A stretch of DNA of 64,000 nt from Alphaproteobacteria bacterium. GTDB taxonomy: Bacteria > Pseudomonadota > Alphaproteobacteria > MPNO01 > VGEU01. Shown here one piece after another: positions 35,045-46,958 of the stretch; within the stretch, counting starts at the first letter, position 1, and every line of letters starts with the position of its first letter. The notes beneath the pieces are model-generated. The model was not told the DNA's origin and searched no databases. It saw only the letters and a program-made list of their open reading frames with translations. The stretch lies in NCBI GenBank assembly GCA_016869145.1, contig VGEU01000003.1:1-64000 (forward strand). Direction: 5' to 3'. The translations under genes were made by a program, and so were the position numbers.

Positions 35045-36387
35045 CGCCGTCGCCGATGAGGACGACGACCGGCCGCGAAGGCGAACATCATCGCGCCGGT
35101 GCCGGCAGCGAGCGCGTACTGATCCGGACGCTTGATCGGGATCTGGTGCGCGTACTGGGTGTGGTTGCCGCAGCCGACGCAGAAGATCGTCTCCGGCGGG
35201 CACACCTCCGTCGCGACGCGCGAGATGAGCTGCGGCTTGATCGGAATCGCGTCGAGGTCGACGCCGTAGTAGCGCTCGGTCTCCTGCCGGTCGAGCGCGC
35301 GGAGCGCCACGGCGCGGGGATGGCGCGCGCCCTCTGGCGTCGCGAGCCCGGCCTTCGCCGCGAACGCGAGCGCGTCCTCGAGGAAGAGGCCGCAATCGGC
35401 GACGGCGCCGATCTCGACCGCGTATTGGCGGCCGATCTCGGCCGGATCGCTCTCGACCTGGATGATCTTCGCGTCGGTACCGATCAGCTGCCAATTGATG
35501 GTGTTGACGTTGAGGAACCGGCAGCCGAGCCCGAGGATCACGTCGGAACGGCGGAGCGCCTCGTTCGCGGTCGAGCGCCCGAAATGCCCGGCGATGCCGA
35601 GCGCGAGGGGGTGGTCCTCGGGGATCGAGCCGCGCCCCATCTCGGTCGTCGCGACCGGCATGGCGAAGCGCTCGGCCAGGGCGACCAGCGTCTTGCCGGC
35701 CCGCGACCACACGACGCCGCGCCCGGCGAGGATCATCGGGTGGCGCGCGCCGGCGATCAGGCGTATGGCGCGCTCGACCGCCTCGGGGTGGGGGCGTGTC
35801 GCGTTGGCGATCCAGCGCGATCGGGCGGGTCCCTTGAGCGAGAGATCGCTCGTCTCGACGTCGACCGGCTTCTTGAGGAGGTTCTTCGGCAGGTCGAGAT
35901 GGACCGGGCCCGGCATGCCCTAGCGCGCGACCTCAAACGCGGTCCGCATCAGGCGGTTGATGTCCTTCGCCTCGCGCAACTGGTCGTTCCACTTGGTGAC
36001 CTCGCGGAACACGTTCACGACGTTGAACTCGTGCCACAGGTTCCGTCCGAGGCGGAACGTATCCATGTTGCACGACAGCATGATCAGCGGCACGCAGTCC
36101 TTCTGCGCGTTCCAGGTGCCGAGGACGGCATTCGAGATGCCGGGTCCGACATGGAGGAGCGCGCAGGCCGGCTCGCCCGTGAACCGGGAATAGCCATCCG
36201 CCATGCTCGCCGCGGCGTGCTCGATGCGGCAGGTGATGTAGCGGATCTCGTCCTGGCGATCGTAGATCGCGTCGATGATCGGCAGCACCGTGTCGCCGGT
36301 AATGCCGAAGACATGGCGGACGCCTTCCTCGACGAGATGCTGGACGACCGCCTCGGCGGCGGTCACCGGGGTGCGCGGACGGCTCAT
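35045..36387 (-). pseudogene. Thiamine diphosphate-dependent enzyme, interrupted and 3'-truncated
   Basis: Acetolactate-synthase-like enzyme with the PYR domain ('GVRHVFGITGDTVLPIIDAI', catalytic Glu in 'TCRIEHAAASMADGYSRFTG') and the central domain ('MILAGRGVVWSRAGKTLVAL', 'DVILGLGCRFLNVNTINWQL'). A TAG at 35922-35920 (codon 156) interrupts the frame between 'AFEVAR' and 'GMPGPVHLDLPKNL'. Near 35070 the frame fails again. Another frame reads 'RPVVVLIGDGDA', the ThDP GDG motif, then coding sequence of an HPP protein takes over. About 100 C-terminal residues are missing. The locus cannot make an active enzyme as written. Confidence 0.85.
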
Positions 36388-36501
36388 TCGGACGCTCCGG
36401 GGCGGGACAGGGTTGGTCGGCGGGCGCATGGTCGCGCGATCGGCCGCGCCGGGCAAGGCGAGCGGCTTCGACGTCGGGGATCAGGGAGCGGGAAAGGAAA
36501 C

Positions 36502-36578
36502 TGGTCGGAGAGAGAGGATTTGAACCTCCGGCCCCTGCCTCCCGAAAGCAGTGCTCTACCAGGCTGAGCTACTCTCCG
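36502..36578 (-). tRNA. tRNA-Pro (CGG)
   Basis: On the minus strand the acceptor CGGAGAG pairs with CTCTCCG, discriminator A and encoded CCA follow. The D-arm has AGCTCAGCCTGGTAGAGC, the anticodon stem CTGCT/GGCAG encloses TTCGGGA with anticodon CGG, and the T-loop is GGTTCAAATCC. It reads CCG, the expected favoured Pro codon in GC-rich DNA. Confidence 0.96.
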
Positions 36579-36645
36579 ACCGGGCGCTCCTTATAGCGCC
36601 GCCGGCCCGTCCTTGCCAAGCGCGAGGGGAGGGCCGGGACCGGGC

Positions 36646-37668
36646 TCAATAGGCGCGCGCGACCGCGAAGGCGAGCGCCTCGAGGAGCGCGCGTTTCTCC
36701 ATCCCGGGCGGGAAGGGCTCGAGCGCCTGGCGTGCGGTCGCCGCGTATTGCTTGGCGCGATCGACGGTGGCGGCGAGCGCGCCCGTGCGCTCGAGAAGGG
36801 TGATCGCCCGCTTGAGATCGCCTTTCTTCTGCTCGAGGTCCTCGAGCGTACGGCGGAGAAAGACGCGGGATTCGCCGTCTGCGGCGCGGAAGGCGAGGAT
36901 CACGGGGAGCGTGATCTTGCCGTCGCGGAAGTCGTCGCCGACGGTCTTGCCGAGCGTCGGCTGGTGCGCCGAATAGTCGAGCACGTCGTCGATGAGCTGG
37001 AACGCCATCCCGAAATTGTGCCCGAACGCCTCGAGCGCGCGTCGCTCACGTTCCGGGCGGTCGGCGACGACCGCGCCGATCTCGCTCGCCGCCGCGAAGA
37101 GCTTCGCGGTCTTGGAGCGGATCACCTCGAGATAGTCGGCCTCCGTCGTCTCGGTGTCGTTCGCGGTCATGAGCTGGAGGACCTCGCCCTCGGCGATCAC
37201 CGACGATGCGTTCGACAGGATGCGCAGGACCTCGAGCGAGCCGTCCTCGACCATCAGCTCGAAGGCGCGGCTGAAAAGGAAATCGCCGACGAGCACGCTC
37301 GCCTTGTTCCCCCAGACCGCGTTCGCCGACGACGCGCCGCGGCGCAGCATGCTCTCGTCGACCACGTCGTCGTGGAGGAGGGTCGCGGTGTGGATGAATT
37401 CGACGCAGGCCGCGAGCCCGGCGTGCCGGACCCCGCGATAGCCGCACATCCGCGCCGCCGCGAGCGTCAGCATCGGGCGCATCCGCTTGCCGCCGGCCGC
37501 GACGAGGTGGCCGGCCACCTGCGGGATGAGGTAGACCGGGCTCCGCATCCGGTCGAGAATGATCTCGTTGACCTTCGCGAGGTCGTCGGCGACCAACTGT
37601 GTCAGCAGTTCGATCGACGGACGCGGCGCCTCGCCGGAGTCGTCCTCTCGGGTGACGACGACGTTCAC
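36646..37668 (-). CDS. All-trans polyprenyl diphosphate synthase (octaprenyl/decaprenyl type)
   Basis: Chain-elongating prenyltransferase that makes the ubiquinone side chain, 340 residues. The first Asp-rich motif is 'ATLLHDDVVDESMLRRG' and the second is 'AFQLIDDVLDYSA', followed by the Lys/Thr-rich 'GKTVGDDFRDGKITLPVI'. The start is a GTG at 37668 preceded by GGAGAAA; the track ORF extends upstream through non-coding sequence. The residue before the first motif region ('HTATLLH') has small side chains, which fits long-chain products. It is divergent from the DUF2007 gene, a standard Rhodospirillales order. Confidence 0.94.
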   Translation of the reverse strand: MNVVVTREDDSGEAPRPSIELLTQLVADDLAKVNEIILDRMRSPVYLIPQVAGHLVAAGGKRMRPMLTLAAARMCGYRGVRHAGLAACVEFIHTATLLHDDVVDESMLRRGASSANAVWGNKASVLVGDFLFSRAFELMVEDGSLEVLRILSNASSVIAEGEVLQLMTANDTETTEADYLEVIRSKTAKLFAAASEIGAVVADRPERERRALEAFGHNFGMAFQLIDDVLDYSAHQPTLGKTVGDDFRDGKITLPVILAFRAADGESRVFLRRTLEDLEQKKGDLKRAITLLERTGALAATVDRAKQYAATARQALEPFPPGMEKRALLEALAFAVARAY

Positions 37669-37765
37669 CAGCTTTCTCCTATTCCCTGACCTGCGCGGAG
37701 TGTGTCTTGGCTGTAAGAATAGTTGAGTGCCCCCCTGGGTCAAGCCGTCGAGGCCGCGGTCGCCG

Positions 37766-37984
37766 ATGAAAGAACTGGTGCGGACCAACGATCCGGCGCT
37801 CATTTCCTTCCTGGTCGCGCTGCTCCGATCGGAAGGGATCGAATCCTTCGTGCTCGATGCGCATACGAGTGTCCTCGAAGGTTCGGCCGGCGCGATCCCG
37901 CGCCGGCTGATGGTCATCGACGACGACGCCGATCGGGCGCGACAGATTGTCACCGAGGCCGGTGAGGGCGGCGTCCTTGTCTGA
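37766..37984 (+). CDS. DUF2007-family small protein
   Basis: A 72-residue protein with the DUF2007 pattern: 'MKELVRTNDPALISFLVALL', 'SEGIESFVLDAHTSVLEGS' and 'RRLMVIDDDADRARQIVTEA'. It resembles a single ferredoxin-like/ACT-sized fold and is called a putative signal-transducing protein in databases. No catalytic residues are evident. Its 3' end overlaps the TTG start proposed for the methyltransferase gene by 8 nt, so the two are translationally coupled. Confidence 0.88.
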   Translation: MKELVRTNDPALISFLVALLRSEGIESFVLDAHTSVLEGSAGAIPRRLMVIDDDADRARQIVTEAGEGGVLV

Positions 37985-38720
37985 CGCGGCGGTCACCGAG
38001 GACGCGATCCTGGGCGGCACGGTCCGTGTGCGCCAGCCGGCGGCGGGTTTCCGGGTCGCGATCGATTCCGTCCTCCTCGCGGCGGCGGTGGCGGCCGAGC
38101 CGGGCGAGGAGGTGCTCGAGCCCGGCGCCGGCGTCGGCGCCGCCGCGCTCTGTCTCGCACGCCGCGTCGCCGGCGCGCGCGTGACCGGGATCGAGGTCGC
38201 GCCCGATCTCGTCCGGCTCGCCGGCGACAACGCCCGGCTCAACGGTCTCGCACCGGCGGTCAACATCATGATCGGCGACATCGCGCGGCCGCCGCCGCGC
38301 GTCCTCCCCGCATCCTTCGCCCACGTGATGATGAACCCGCCTTATCTGCCGGCCTCGCGCGCCCAGGCACCCCCCGATGCGGGCAAGGCGCGCGCGCATG
38401 TCGAGGGCGAGGCCGATCTCGCGGCGTGGCTCGACTTCGCGTTTCACATGGTGCGGCCGCGCGGGACGGTGACGGTGATCCACCGCGCCGACCGGCTCGA
38501 TGCGATCCTCGCCCGGCTCCACGCGCGCGCGGGTGCGATCGTCGTCTTCCCGTTGTGGCCGGGCCGCGACGGCAAGCCCGCCAAGCGTGTTCTGGTGCGG
38601 GCCGAGCGCGGCGGGCAGACCCCGCTCCGGCTCGCCGCCGGGCTCGTTCTCCACGAGGCCGACGGTCGCTACACCGCGGAGGCGGATCGGGTTCTGCGTG
38701 GCGCCGCGCTCGAGTTGTGA
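37977..38720 (+). CDS. Class I SAM-dependent methyltransferase (TrmN6-like)
   Basis: About 247 residues. It opens 'SDAAVTEDAILGGTVRVRQP', then 'GFRVAIDSVLLAAAV', as in tRNA1(Val) adenine-37 N6-methyltransferase relatives. The SAM site is 'EEVLEPGAGVGAAALCLARR' and the base-flipping/catalytic motif is 'VMMNPPYLP' (NPPY). This supports N6-adenine methylation of RNA, but the target is unproven. A TTG at 37977 is used because it follows the end of DUF2007 with an 8-nt overlap. It sits in the conserved ispB-like/DUF2007/S49 block. Confidence 0.88.
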   Translation: MSDAAVTEDAILGGTVRVRQPAAGFRVAIDSVLLAAAVAAEPGEEVLEPGAGVGAAALCLARRVAGARVTGIEVAPDLVRLAGDNARLNGLAPAVNIMIGDIARPPPRVLPASFAHVMMNPPYLPASRAQAPPDAGKARAHVEGEADLAAWLDFAFHMVRPRGTVTVIHRADRLDAILARLHARAGAIVVFPLWPGRDGKPAKRVLVRAERGGQTPLRLAAGLVLHEADGRYTAEADRVLRGAALEL

Positions 38721-38728
38721 CGGTTTTG

Positions 38729-38753
38729 CCGGGCCCAGTCTTGGCGGGCCCGG
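38729..38753 (+). terminator. Inverted repeat downstream of the methyltransferase gene
   Basis: CCGGGCCC and GGGCCCGG form an 8-bp stem with a 9-nt loop, 9 nt after the stop of the methyltransferase gene. No T-run follows on the plus strand. It could end that transcript or protect it from exonucleases. Confidence 0.35.
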
Positions 38754-38775
38754 GCGCGCCCCATATGTTACGCCC

Positions 38776-39657
38776 ATGACCTATGACGATCCGGTGACGC
38801 GCGCGAGGACCTGGCTGACCGGGGTGCGCCTGCCGTGGTCGCGCCCGTCAGCGCCGCGCGTCAACGTGGTGCGCCTCGCCGGTGCGATCGGCGGGCTCGG
38901 GCCGATGCGGCGCGGACTGACGCTCGCCGGTGTCGAGCCGGTGCTCGAGCGTGCCTTCGGCGCCGGCCATCCGGTCGCGGTCGCGCTGGTGATCAATTCG
39001 CCGGGTGGCTCGGCCGTCCAGTCGGCGCTGATCGCGGGCCGCATCCGGGCGCTCGCCGACGAGAGAAAGGTTCCCGTATTCGCGTTCGCCGAGGATGTCG
39101 CGGCCTCGGGCGGATACTGGCTCGCCTCGGCGGCGGACGAGATTCATGCCGACGCCTCCTCCATCGTCGGCTCGATCGGCGTGATCGCGGCCGGCTTCGG
39201 CTTCCAGGGCGCGCTCGAGCGGCTCGGCGTCGAGCGCCGGCTTCACGCCACCGGTCCGCGCAAGGGGATGCTCGATCCGTTCCGGCCCGAATCCGACGCC
39301 GATGTCGCGCGGCTCCGTGCGCTCCAGGACGACATCTTCGCGAGCTTCAAGGCGCAGGTGCGCGCGCGGCGCGGCGCGAAGCTCAAGGCCGATGACGCGG
39401 TTCTCTTCGATGGTGGTGTCTGGACCGGGCGCGAGGCGCTCGCGCTCGGGTTGATCGATGGTCTCGGCGACCCGCGCACGGTGATGCGTGTCCGTTTCGG
39501 CGACAAGGTCAGGCTGCGGAGCGTCGGCGCGCGGCCGTCGCGGCTTCGCCGCATCATGCCGTGGGCAGGAAGCGCCGAGGACCGCGCCGCCGCGTGGACG
39601 CTCGGCACGCTCGCCGCGGTCGAGGAATGGGCGCTGTGGCGCCGGTTCGGGTTGTAG
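38776..39657 (+). CDS. S49-family peptidase (SppA-like)
   Basis: A 293-residue protein in the ClpP/crotonase-fold S49 family. 'VALVINSPGGSAVQSALIAG' forms the oxyanion region. The nucleophile Ser lies in 'EDVAASGGYWLASAADEIHA', and the usual 'SIVGSIGVI' follows. A Lys general base is expected upstream or downstream, and candidates are in 'DERKVPVFAF'. No TM helix or signal peptide is visible, unlike E. coli SppA, so it may be a cytoplasmic or loosely membrane-bound single-domain form. It precedes glyQ, a conserved Rhodospirillales order. Confidence 0.92.
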   Translation: MTYDDPVTRARTWLTGVRLPWSRPSAPRVNVVRLAGAIGGLGPMRRGLTLAGVEPVLERAFGAGHPVAVALVINSPGGSAVQSALIAGRIRALADERKVPVFAFAEDVAASGGYWLASAADEIHADASSIVGSIGVIAAGFGFQGALERLGVERRLHATGPRKGMLDPFRPESDADVARLRALQDDIFASFKAQVRARRGAKLKADDAVLFDGGVWTGREALALGLIDGLGDPRTVMRVRFGDKVRLRSVGARPSRLRRIMPWAGSAEDRAAAWTLGTLAAVEEWALWRRFGL

Positions 39658-39668
39658 GAGACCGGGTC

Positions 39669-39911
39669 GTGGGCGCCGGCATCGGCAAGATCGTCGTCCT
39701 CATACTCGCGATCGCGGTGGTCTGGTTCGGTTTCCGCTGGGTGCAGCGTTACATCGCGGCGAAGAACGCCGCCCAGACCGCGAAGCCGGCCGAGCCCAAG
39801 GCGCTCGAAGCGGAGGCGACGGTCCGCTGCGGCCGCTGCGGCACGTTCGTCCCGGCCTCCGGCGCGAAGCCCTGCGAGCGGGCCGACTGTGCCTGGTCCG
39901 CACCTTCGTAG
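39669..39911 (+). CDS. Membrane-anchored small protein with Cys-rich zinc-ribbon-like tail
   Basis: About 80 residues from a GTG at 39669, eleven nt after the S49 stop. An N-terminal TM helix ('IGKIVVLILAIAVVWFGFRW') is followed by a charged linker and 'VRCGRCGTFVPASGAKPCER' with one more Cys, giving a Cys4 cluster (CxxC...CxxxxxC). This resembles PP0621-type small membrane proteins. The topology would place the Cys cluster in the cytoplasm or periplasm depending on orientation. Likely metal binding; function unknown. It is between the S49 gene and glyQ. Confidence 0.72.
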   Translation: MGAGIGKIVVLILAIAVVWFGFRWVQRYIAAKNAAQTAKPAEPKALEAEATVRCGRCGTFVPASGAKPCERADCAWSAPS

Positions 39912-39994
39912 AGTGTTCATAAACCCGGGCAAACTTGACCCTCGCGCAAGGCGGCCTGTATGGTTCGCCCGCCTTTCCCGGGATCTCTCCGCCC

Positions 39995-40870
39995 ATGACG
40001 CAACCGCGCGCGCCGTCGTTCCAGGCGCTGATCCTCCAGCTGCACGACTACTGGTCGCGCCAGGGCTGCGTCATCCTCCAGCCCTATGACATGGAGGTGG
40101 GCGCCGGCACATTCCATCCGGCGACGACGCTCCGCGCGCTCGGCCCGAAGCCGTGGCGCGCGGCCTACGTGCAGCCGTCGCGCCGGCCGACCGACGGTCG
40201 CTACGGCGAGAACCCGAACCGACTGCAACACTATTATCAGTATCAGGTCATCCTGAAGCCGTCGCCCGAGGGCAGCCAGGAGCTCTATCTCGACAGCCTG
40301 CGCGCGCTGGGCGTCGACCCGGCGCTGCACGACATCCGCTTCGTCGAGGACGACTGGGAGAGCCCGACGCTCGGCGCCGCCGGGCTCGGCTGGGAGGTCT
40401 GGTGCGACGGCATGGAGGTGACGCAGTTCACCTATTTCCAGCAGGTCGGCGGCATCGAATGCGACCCGGTTTCGGTCGAGCTCACCTACGGGCTCGAGCG
40501 GCTCGCGATGTATATCCAGGGTGTCGAGAACGTCTACGACCTCGACTTCAACGGCGCCGGCGTCAAGTACGGCGATGTATTCCTGCAGGCCGAGCGCGAG
40601 TACTCCGCCTACAATTTTGAGCACGCCAACACCGACACGCTCCTGAGGCAGTTCGGTTTCGCCGAGGCCGAATGCCAGGCGCTCCTCGAGAAGAAGCTCG
40701 CGCTGCCCGCCTACGACCAGTGCATCAAGGCGAGCCACACCTTCAATCTCCTCGACGCGCGCGGCGTCATCAGCGTCACCGAGCGCGCCGCCTATATCGG
40801 CCGCGTGCGCGCAATGGCGAAGGGCTGCTGCGAGGCGTGGCTCGCGAGCCAGGGCGGTCGCGATGGCTGA
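39995..40870 (+). CDS. glyQ: Glycyl-tRNA synthetase alpha subunit
   Basis: Class II catalytic subunit of the alpha2-beta2 enzyme, 291 residues. It starts at ATG 39995 ([20 protein letters not shown]), with '[20 protein letters not shown]' and the class II motif 2 region '[20 protein letters not shown]'. Motif 3 is in '[20 protein letters not shown]'. The protein is highly conserved and intact. It overlaps glyS by 8 nt. Confidence 0.98.
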   Translation: MTQPRAPSFQALILQLHDYWSRQGCVILQPYDMEVGAGTFHPATTLRALGPKPWRAAYVQPSRRPTDGRYGENPNRLQHYYQYQVILKPSPEGSQELYLDSLRALGVDPALHDIRFVEDDWESPTLGAAGLGWEVWCDGMEVTQFTYFQQVGGIECDPVSVELTYGLERLAMYIQGVENVYDLDFNGAGVKYGDVFLQAEREYSAYNFEHANTDTLLRQFGFAEAECQALLEKKLALPAYDQCIKASHTFNLLDARGVISVTERAAYIGRVRAMAKGCCEAWLASQGGRDG

Positions 40871-42965
40871 GCTCCTGCTCGAGCTCTTCTCCGAGGAGAT
40901 TCCGGCCGGCATGCAGGCGCGCGCGGCCGAGGACCTGGAGCGCGTCGTCGTCGAGCGGCTGAAGGCCGCCCAGCTCGCGCCCGAGACCGCGCGCAGCTTC
41001 GTCACGCCGCGCCGGCTTGCGCTGGTCGCGACCGGGCTTCCGGTCCAGCAGGCCGATGTCACCGAGGACCGTCGCGGCCCCCGTGTCGGTGCGCCCGACA
41101 ACGCGATCCAGGGCTTCCTCAAGGCGAACGGCCTCGCCTCGCTCGACCAGTGCGAGAAGCGCGACACCGGCAAAGGCGAGTTCTGGTTCGCGATCGTCCG
41201 CCGCAGCGGACAGCCGACCGCAGCGGTCTTATCGGGCCTTCTCGCCGAGGCGATCGCCGCGCTGCCGTGGCAGAAGTCGATGCGCTGGGGCGCCGGCGCG
41301 ATGCGCTGGGTGCGCCCGCTTCAACGCATCCTCTGCCTGTTCGACGGCAACACCGTGCCGATCGCGCTCGCCAACCCGGTACCGGTCGGCGATGCCACCG
41401 CGGGCCACCGCTTCATGGCGCCGGCACCGATTGCGGTCAGCGCGTTCGACGACTACGCGGCGAAGCTCCGCGCCGCCCACGTGGTGCTCGACGCCGAGGA
41501 GCGCAAGCGCCTCATTCTCGAGCGTGCCGGTGCGCTCGCGCGCTCGGCCGGGCTCGCGCTCCGCGACGATCCCGGTCTCGTCGCCGAGGTCGCGGGTCTC
41601 GTCGAATGGCCGGTCGTCCTGATGGGGACGATCGATCCCGCCTTCATGGAGGTGCCGCCCGAGGTGCTGATCACCGCGATGCGCACTCATCAGCGCTACT
41701 TCGCGACCCTCGATAGCGCGGGCCGGCTCGCCAACCGCTTCGTCGTCGTCGCCAACCGCGAGACCGCGGATGGCGGGGCCGCGGTCGTCGCCGGCAACGA
41801 GCGCGTGCTCCGCGCCCGGCTCTCCGACGCGCGCTTTTTCTGGGACCAGGATCGCAAGCGCCCGCTCGAATCGCGCGTGTCGGCGCTCGCCGACATGGTG
41901 TTCCACGCCAAGCTCGGGACGATCGCTGCGAAGGTCGTGCGTCTGCAGGCGCTTGCGGCCGAGCTCGCGCCCCATGTTCCGGGCGCCGACATCGACCAGG
42001 TGCGGAGCGCGGCGACGTTGTGCAAGGCGGACCTCACCGCCGGGATGGTCGGGGAGTTCCCCGAGCTTCAAGGCGTGATGGGACGCTACTACGCGCACCA
42101 CGAGGGCGAGAAGGACGCGGTCGCCGATGCGATCGCCGAGCACTATTCGCCCGCGGGCCCCAACGATCGCTGCCCGACCGCGCCCGTCTCCGTCGCGGTC
42201 GCGCTCGCCGACAAGATCGACAGCCTCGTCGGCTTCTTCGCGATCGGCGAGAAGCCGACCGGCTCGCGCGATCCCTTCGCGCTCAGGCGCGCGGCACTCG
42301 GCATCATCCGGCTGGTCATCGAGAACAGACTGCGGCTGCCGCTCCGCGAGGCGTTCCGGCGCGCCTACTGGGGCTACAACGAGGCCGTCGCGGGGTTTGA
42401 GAAGGGGCTTGAAAAGGGCCATCGGCCGAAGGTGCTCGAGCGCGAGCTCCTCGATTTCTTCGCCGACCGTCTCAAGGTGCATCTGCGCGGGGAGGGCGTC
42501 CGCCACGACCTGATCGGCGCCGTCTTCGCGCTGGGCGATGAGGACGATCTCGTTCGGCTTCTGGCGCGCGTCGAGGCGCTGCGTGCCTTCGTCGCGACCG
42601 ACGACGGGGCCAATCTCCTGATCGCCTATCGTCGCGCCGCCAACATCGTCGCGATCGAGGAAAAGAAGGACGGCGTCCGCCATGATGGTGATCCGTCGGA
42701 GTCCGATCTCGCCGAGGCCGAGGAGCGGGCGCTCTATGCCGCGCTCGGGACGGCGCGCGCGACACGGGACGCGGCGCTCGGGCGCGAGGACTTCGCGGTG
42801 GCGATGACGGCGCTCGCCGGGCTGCGGCGCCCGGTCGATTCCTTCTTCGACAAGGTCCTTGTTAACGCCGAGGTGCCGGACTTACGCCGGAACCGGCTGC
42901 GGCTCCTGTCGCGGATCCGCTCGACGATGAACGGTATGGCGGACTTCTCGCAGATCGAGGGGTGA
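40863..42965 (+). CDS. glyS: Glycyl-tRNA synthetase beta subunit
   Basis: A 700-residue tRNA-binding partner of GlyQ. It starts [20 protein letters not shown], the standard GlyS N-terminus. Family markers are '[20 protein letters not shown]', '[20 protein letters not shown]' and '[18 protein letters not shown]'. A C-terminal anticodon-binding-like segment ends 'DFSQIEG'. It overlaps glyQ by 8 nt and ppdK follows within 3 nt, so all three probably form an operon. Confidence 0.97.
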   Translation: MAELLLELFSEEIPAGMQARAAEDLERVVVERLKAAQLAPETARSFVTPRRLALVATGLPVQQADVTEDRRGPRVGAPDNAIQGFLKANGLASLDQCEKRDTGKGEFWFAIVRRSGQPTAAVLSGLLAEAIAALPWQKSMRWGAGAMRWVRPLQRILCLFDGNTVPIALANPVPVGDATAGHRFMAPAPIAVSAFDDYAAKLRAAHVVLDAEERKRLILERAGALARSAGLALRDDPGLVAEVAGLVEWPVVLMGTIDPAFMEVPPEVLITAMRTHQRYFATLDSAGRLANRFVVVANRETADGGAAVVAGNERVLRARLSDARFFWDQDRKRPLESRVSALADMVFHAKLGTIAAKVVRLQALAAELAPHVPGADIDQVRSAATLCKADLTAGMVGEFPELQGVMGRYYAHHEGEKDAVADAIAEHYSPAGPNDRCPTAPVSVAVALADKIDSLVGFFAIGEKPTGSRDPFALRRAALGIIRLVIENRLRLPLREAFRRAYWGYNEAVAGFEKGLEKGHRPKVLERELLDFFADRLKVHLRGEGVRHDLIGAVFALGDEDDLVRLLARVEALRAFVATDDGANLLIAYRRAANIVAIEEKKDGVRHDGDPSESDLAEAEERALYAALGTARATRDAALGREDFAVAMTALAGLRRPVDSFFDKVLVNAEVPDLRRNRLRLLSRIRSTMNGMADFSQIEG

Positions 42966-42967
42966 GC

Positions 42968-45667
<2,700 letters not shown>

Positions 45668-45740
45668 CGCCGCTCGACGACGCGGAGCCTTCGTGCAACG
45701 CTGCGGGTCGCGCATTGCCGCCCGCGGCGACCAGGTCCCC

Positions 45741-46847
45741 ATGAAGCTCGCTTTTTTCACGATGCCGCTCCATCCGCCCGAGCGCGATTTCGCGGAGACC
45801 CTGAAGGAGGATCGAGAGGCCTTTCTTCTCGCCGACCGGCTCGGCTTCGCCGAGGGGTTCATGGGCGAGCATGCGACCGATCGCGCCGAAACGGTCACCT
45901 CCTGCGTCGCCTTTCTCGCCTCGATCGCCTACGCGACGAAGACCATGGTGCTCGGCACCGGGACGGTGAACCTGACGCTCGCCCATCCGGCGGTCGTCGC
46001 GGGCCAGGTCGCGATGCTCGACAACATGCTCGAGGGACGGTTCCTGTTCGGCATCAGCCCGGGCGCCCTCCAGTCGGACTTCGAGGCGCTCGGCGTCCTC
46101 GACAAGAACCGCGGCGAGATGTTCCTGGAGGCGATCGACCACATCCTTGCGCTGTGGACGACAGCGCCGCCCTACCGCCGCCGCGGCAAGCACTGGACGA
46201 TCACGACCGAGAGGACGCTGATCGAGGAGATCGGCCAGGGCGTAATGGTGCCGACCTACCAGAAGCCGCACCCGCCGATCGTCATCACCGTCGTGGCGCC
46301 GCAGTCGAAGGGGATCGCGCCGGCGGCGGCGCGCGGCTGGATGCCGATCTCGGCGAACTTCCTGATGCCCGTGGGTGTCGCGACGCACTGGCCGAGCTAT
46401 GTCGAGGGCTGTCGCCAGGGCGGCCGCGTCGCGCGCGTCGAGGACTGGCGGGTCGCCAAGAGCATCTTCGTCGCCGATGACGACCGCGTGGCGCGTCGCT
46501 ACGCGATCGAGGACGCGCGGAGCCCCTATCGGTTCTATCTCGCGCAGCTGATGCGGAAGCTCATCTCGATCGGTCGCTACGAGGTGTTCAAGCACGATCC
46601 CGCGATGCCGAACGAGGCGGTCACCCTCGACGATGTGCTCGAACGGTTGGTCATCGCGGGCTCTGTTGACAACGTCGTCGACCAGATTCTCGCCTTCCGC
46701 GAGACGGTCGGCGATTTCGGGACGCTGGTCTATGCCGGCCACGACTGGGCGGATCCGCATCTCGCCAAGCGCTCGATGGAGTTGATGGCGACCGAAGTGA
46801 TGCCCTGCATCAACAAGGCGATCGGAGCGCGCGTCCGCCTCGGGTGA
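45741..46847 (+). CDS. LLM-class flavin-dependent oxidoreductase
   Basis: Luciferase-like TIM-barrel protein of 368 residues from ATG 45741. Motifs include 'MKLAFFTMPLHPPERDFAET', 'GFAEGFMGEHATDRAETVTS' and 'VAMLDNMLEGRFLFGISPGA'. The pattern is close to the limonene monooxygenase/alkanal monooxygenase-like group. The substrate is unknown. The track's start at 45504 lies inside ppdK. It is 73 nt downstream of ppdK and may be transcribed separately. No flavin reductase gene is adjacent. Confidence 0.9.
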   Translation: MKLAFFTMPLHPPERDFAETLKEDREAFLLADRLGFAEGFMGEHATDRAETVTSCVAFLASIAYATKTMVLGTGTVNLTLAHPAVVAGQVAMLDNMLEGRFLFGISPGALQSDFEALGVLDKNRGEMFLEAIDHILALWTTAPPYRRRGKHWTITTERTLIEEIGQGVMVPTYQKPHPPIVITVVAPQSKGIAPAAARGWMPISANFLMPVGVATHWPSYVEGCRQGGRVARVEDWRVAKSIFVADDDRVARRYAIEDARSPYRFYLAQLMRKLISIGRYEVFKHDPAMPNEAVTLDDVLERLVIAGSVDNVVDQILAFRETVGDFGTLVYAGHDWADPHLAKRSMELMATEVMPCINKAIGARVRLG

Positions 46848-46958
46848 TCCGCGCGCACCGGGCCGCGACCGTTGGCAAGGCCGCCGCCGCCGTGATCCCG
46901 GTCATGCCGTCGAGCGGGGCCGCTTTCGCGCTGCGGGCTTGGCCCTTATAGTTCGCCC

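Noticed and set aside
11012-36387. Reassignment of TAG to glutamine in this genome
   Set aside because: Many intact conserved genes end with TAG here, and the only Gln tRNA seen has UUG, which does not read UAG by normal pairing.
38729-38753. Intrinsic terminator after the methyltransferase gene
   Set aside because: The stem is good but there is no U-tract, so it is listed only as a weak inverted repeat.
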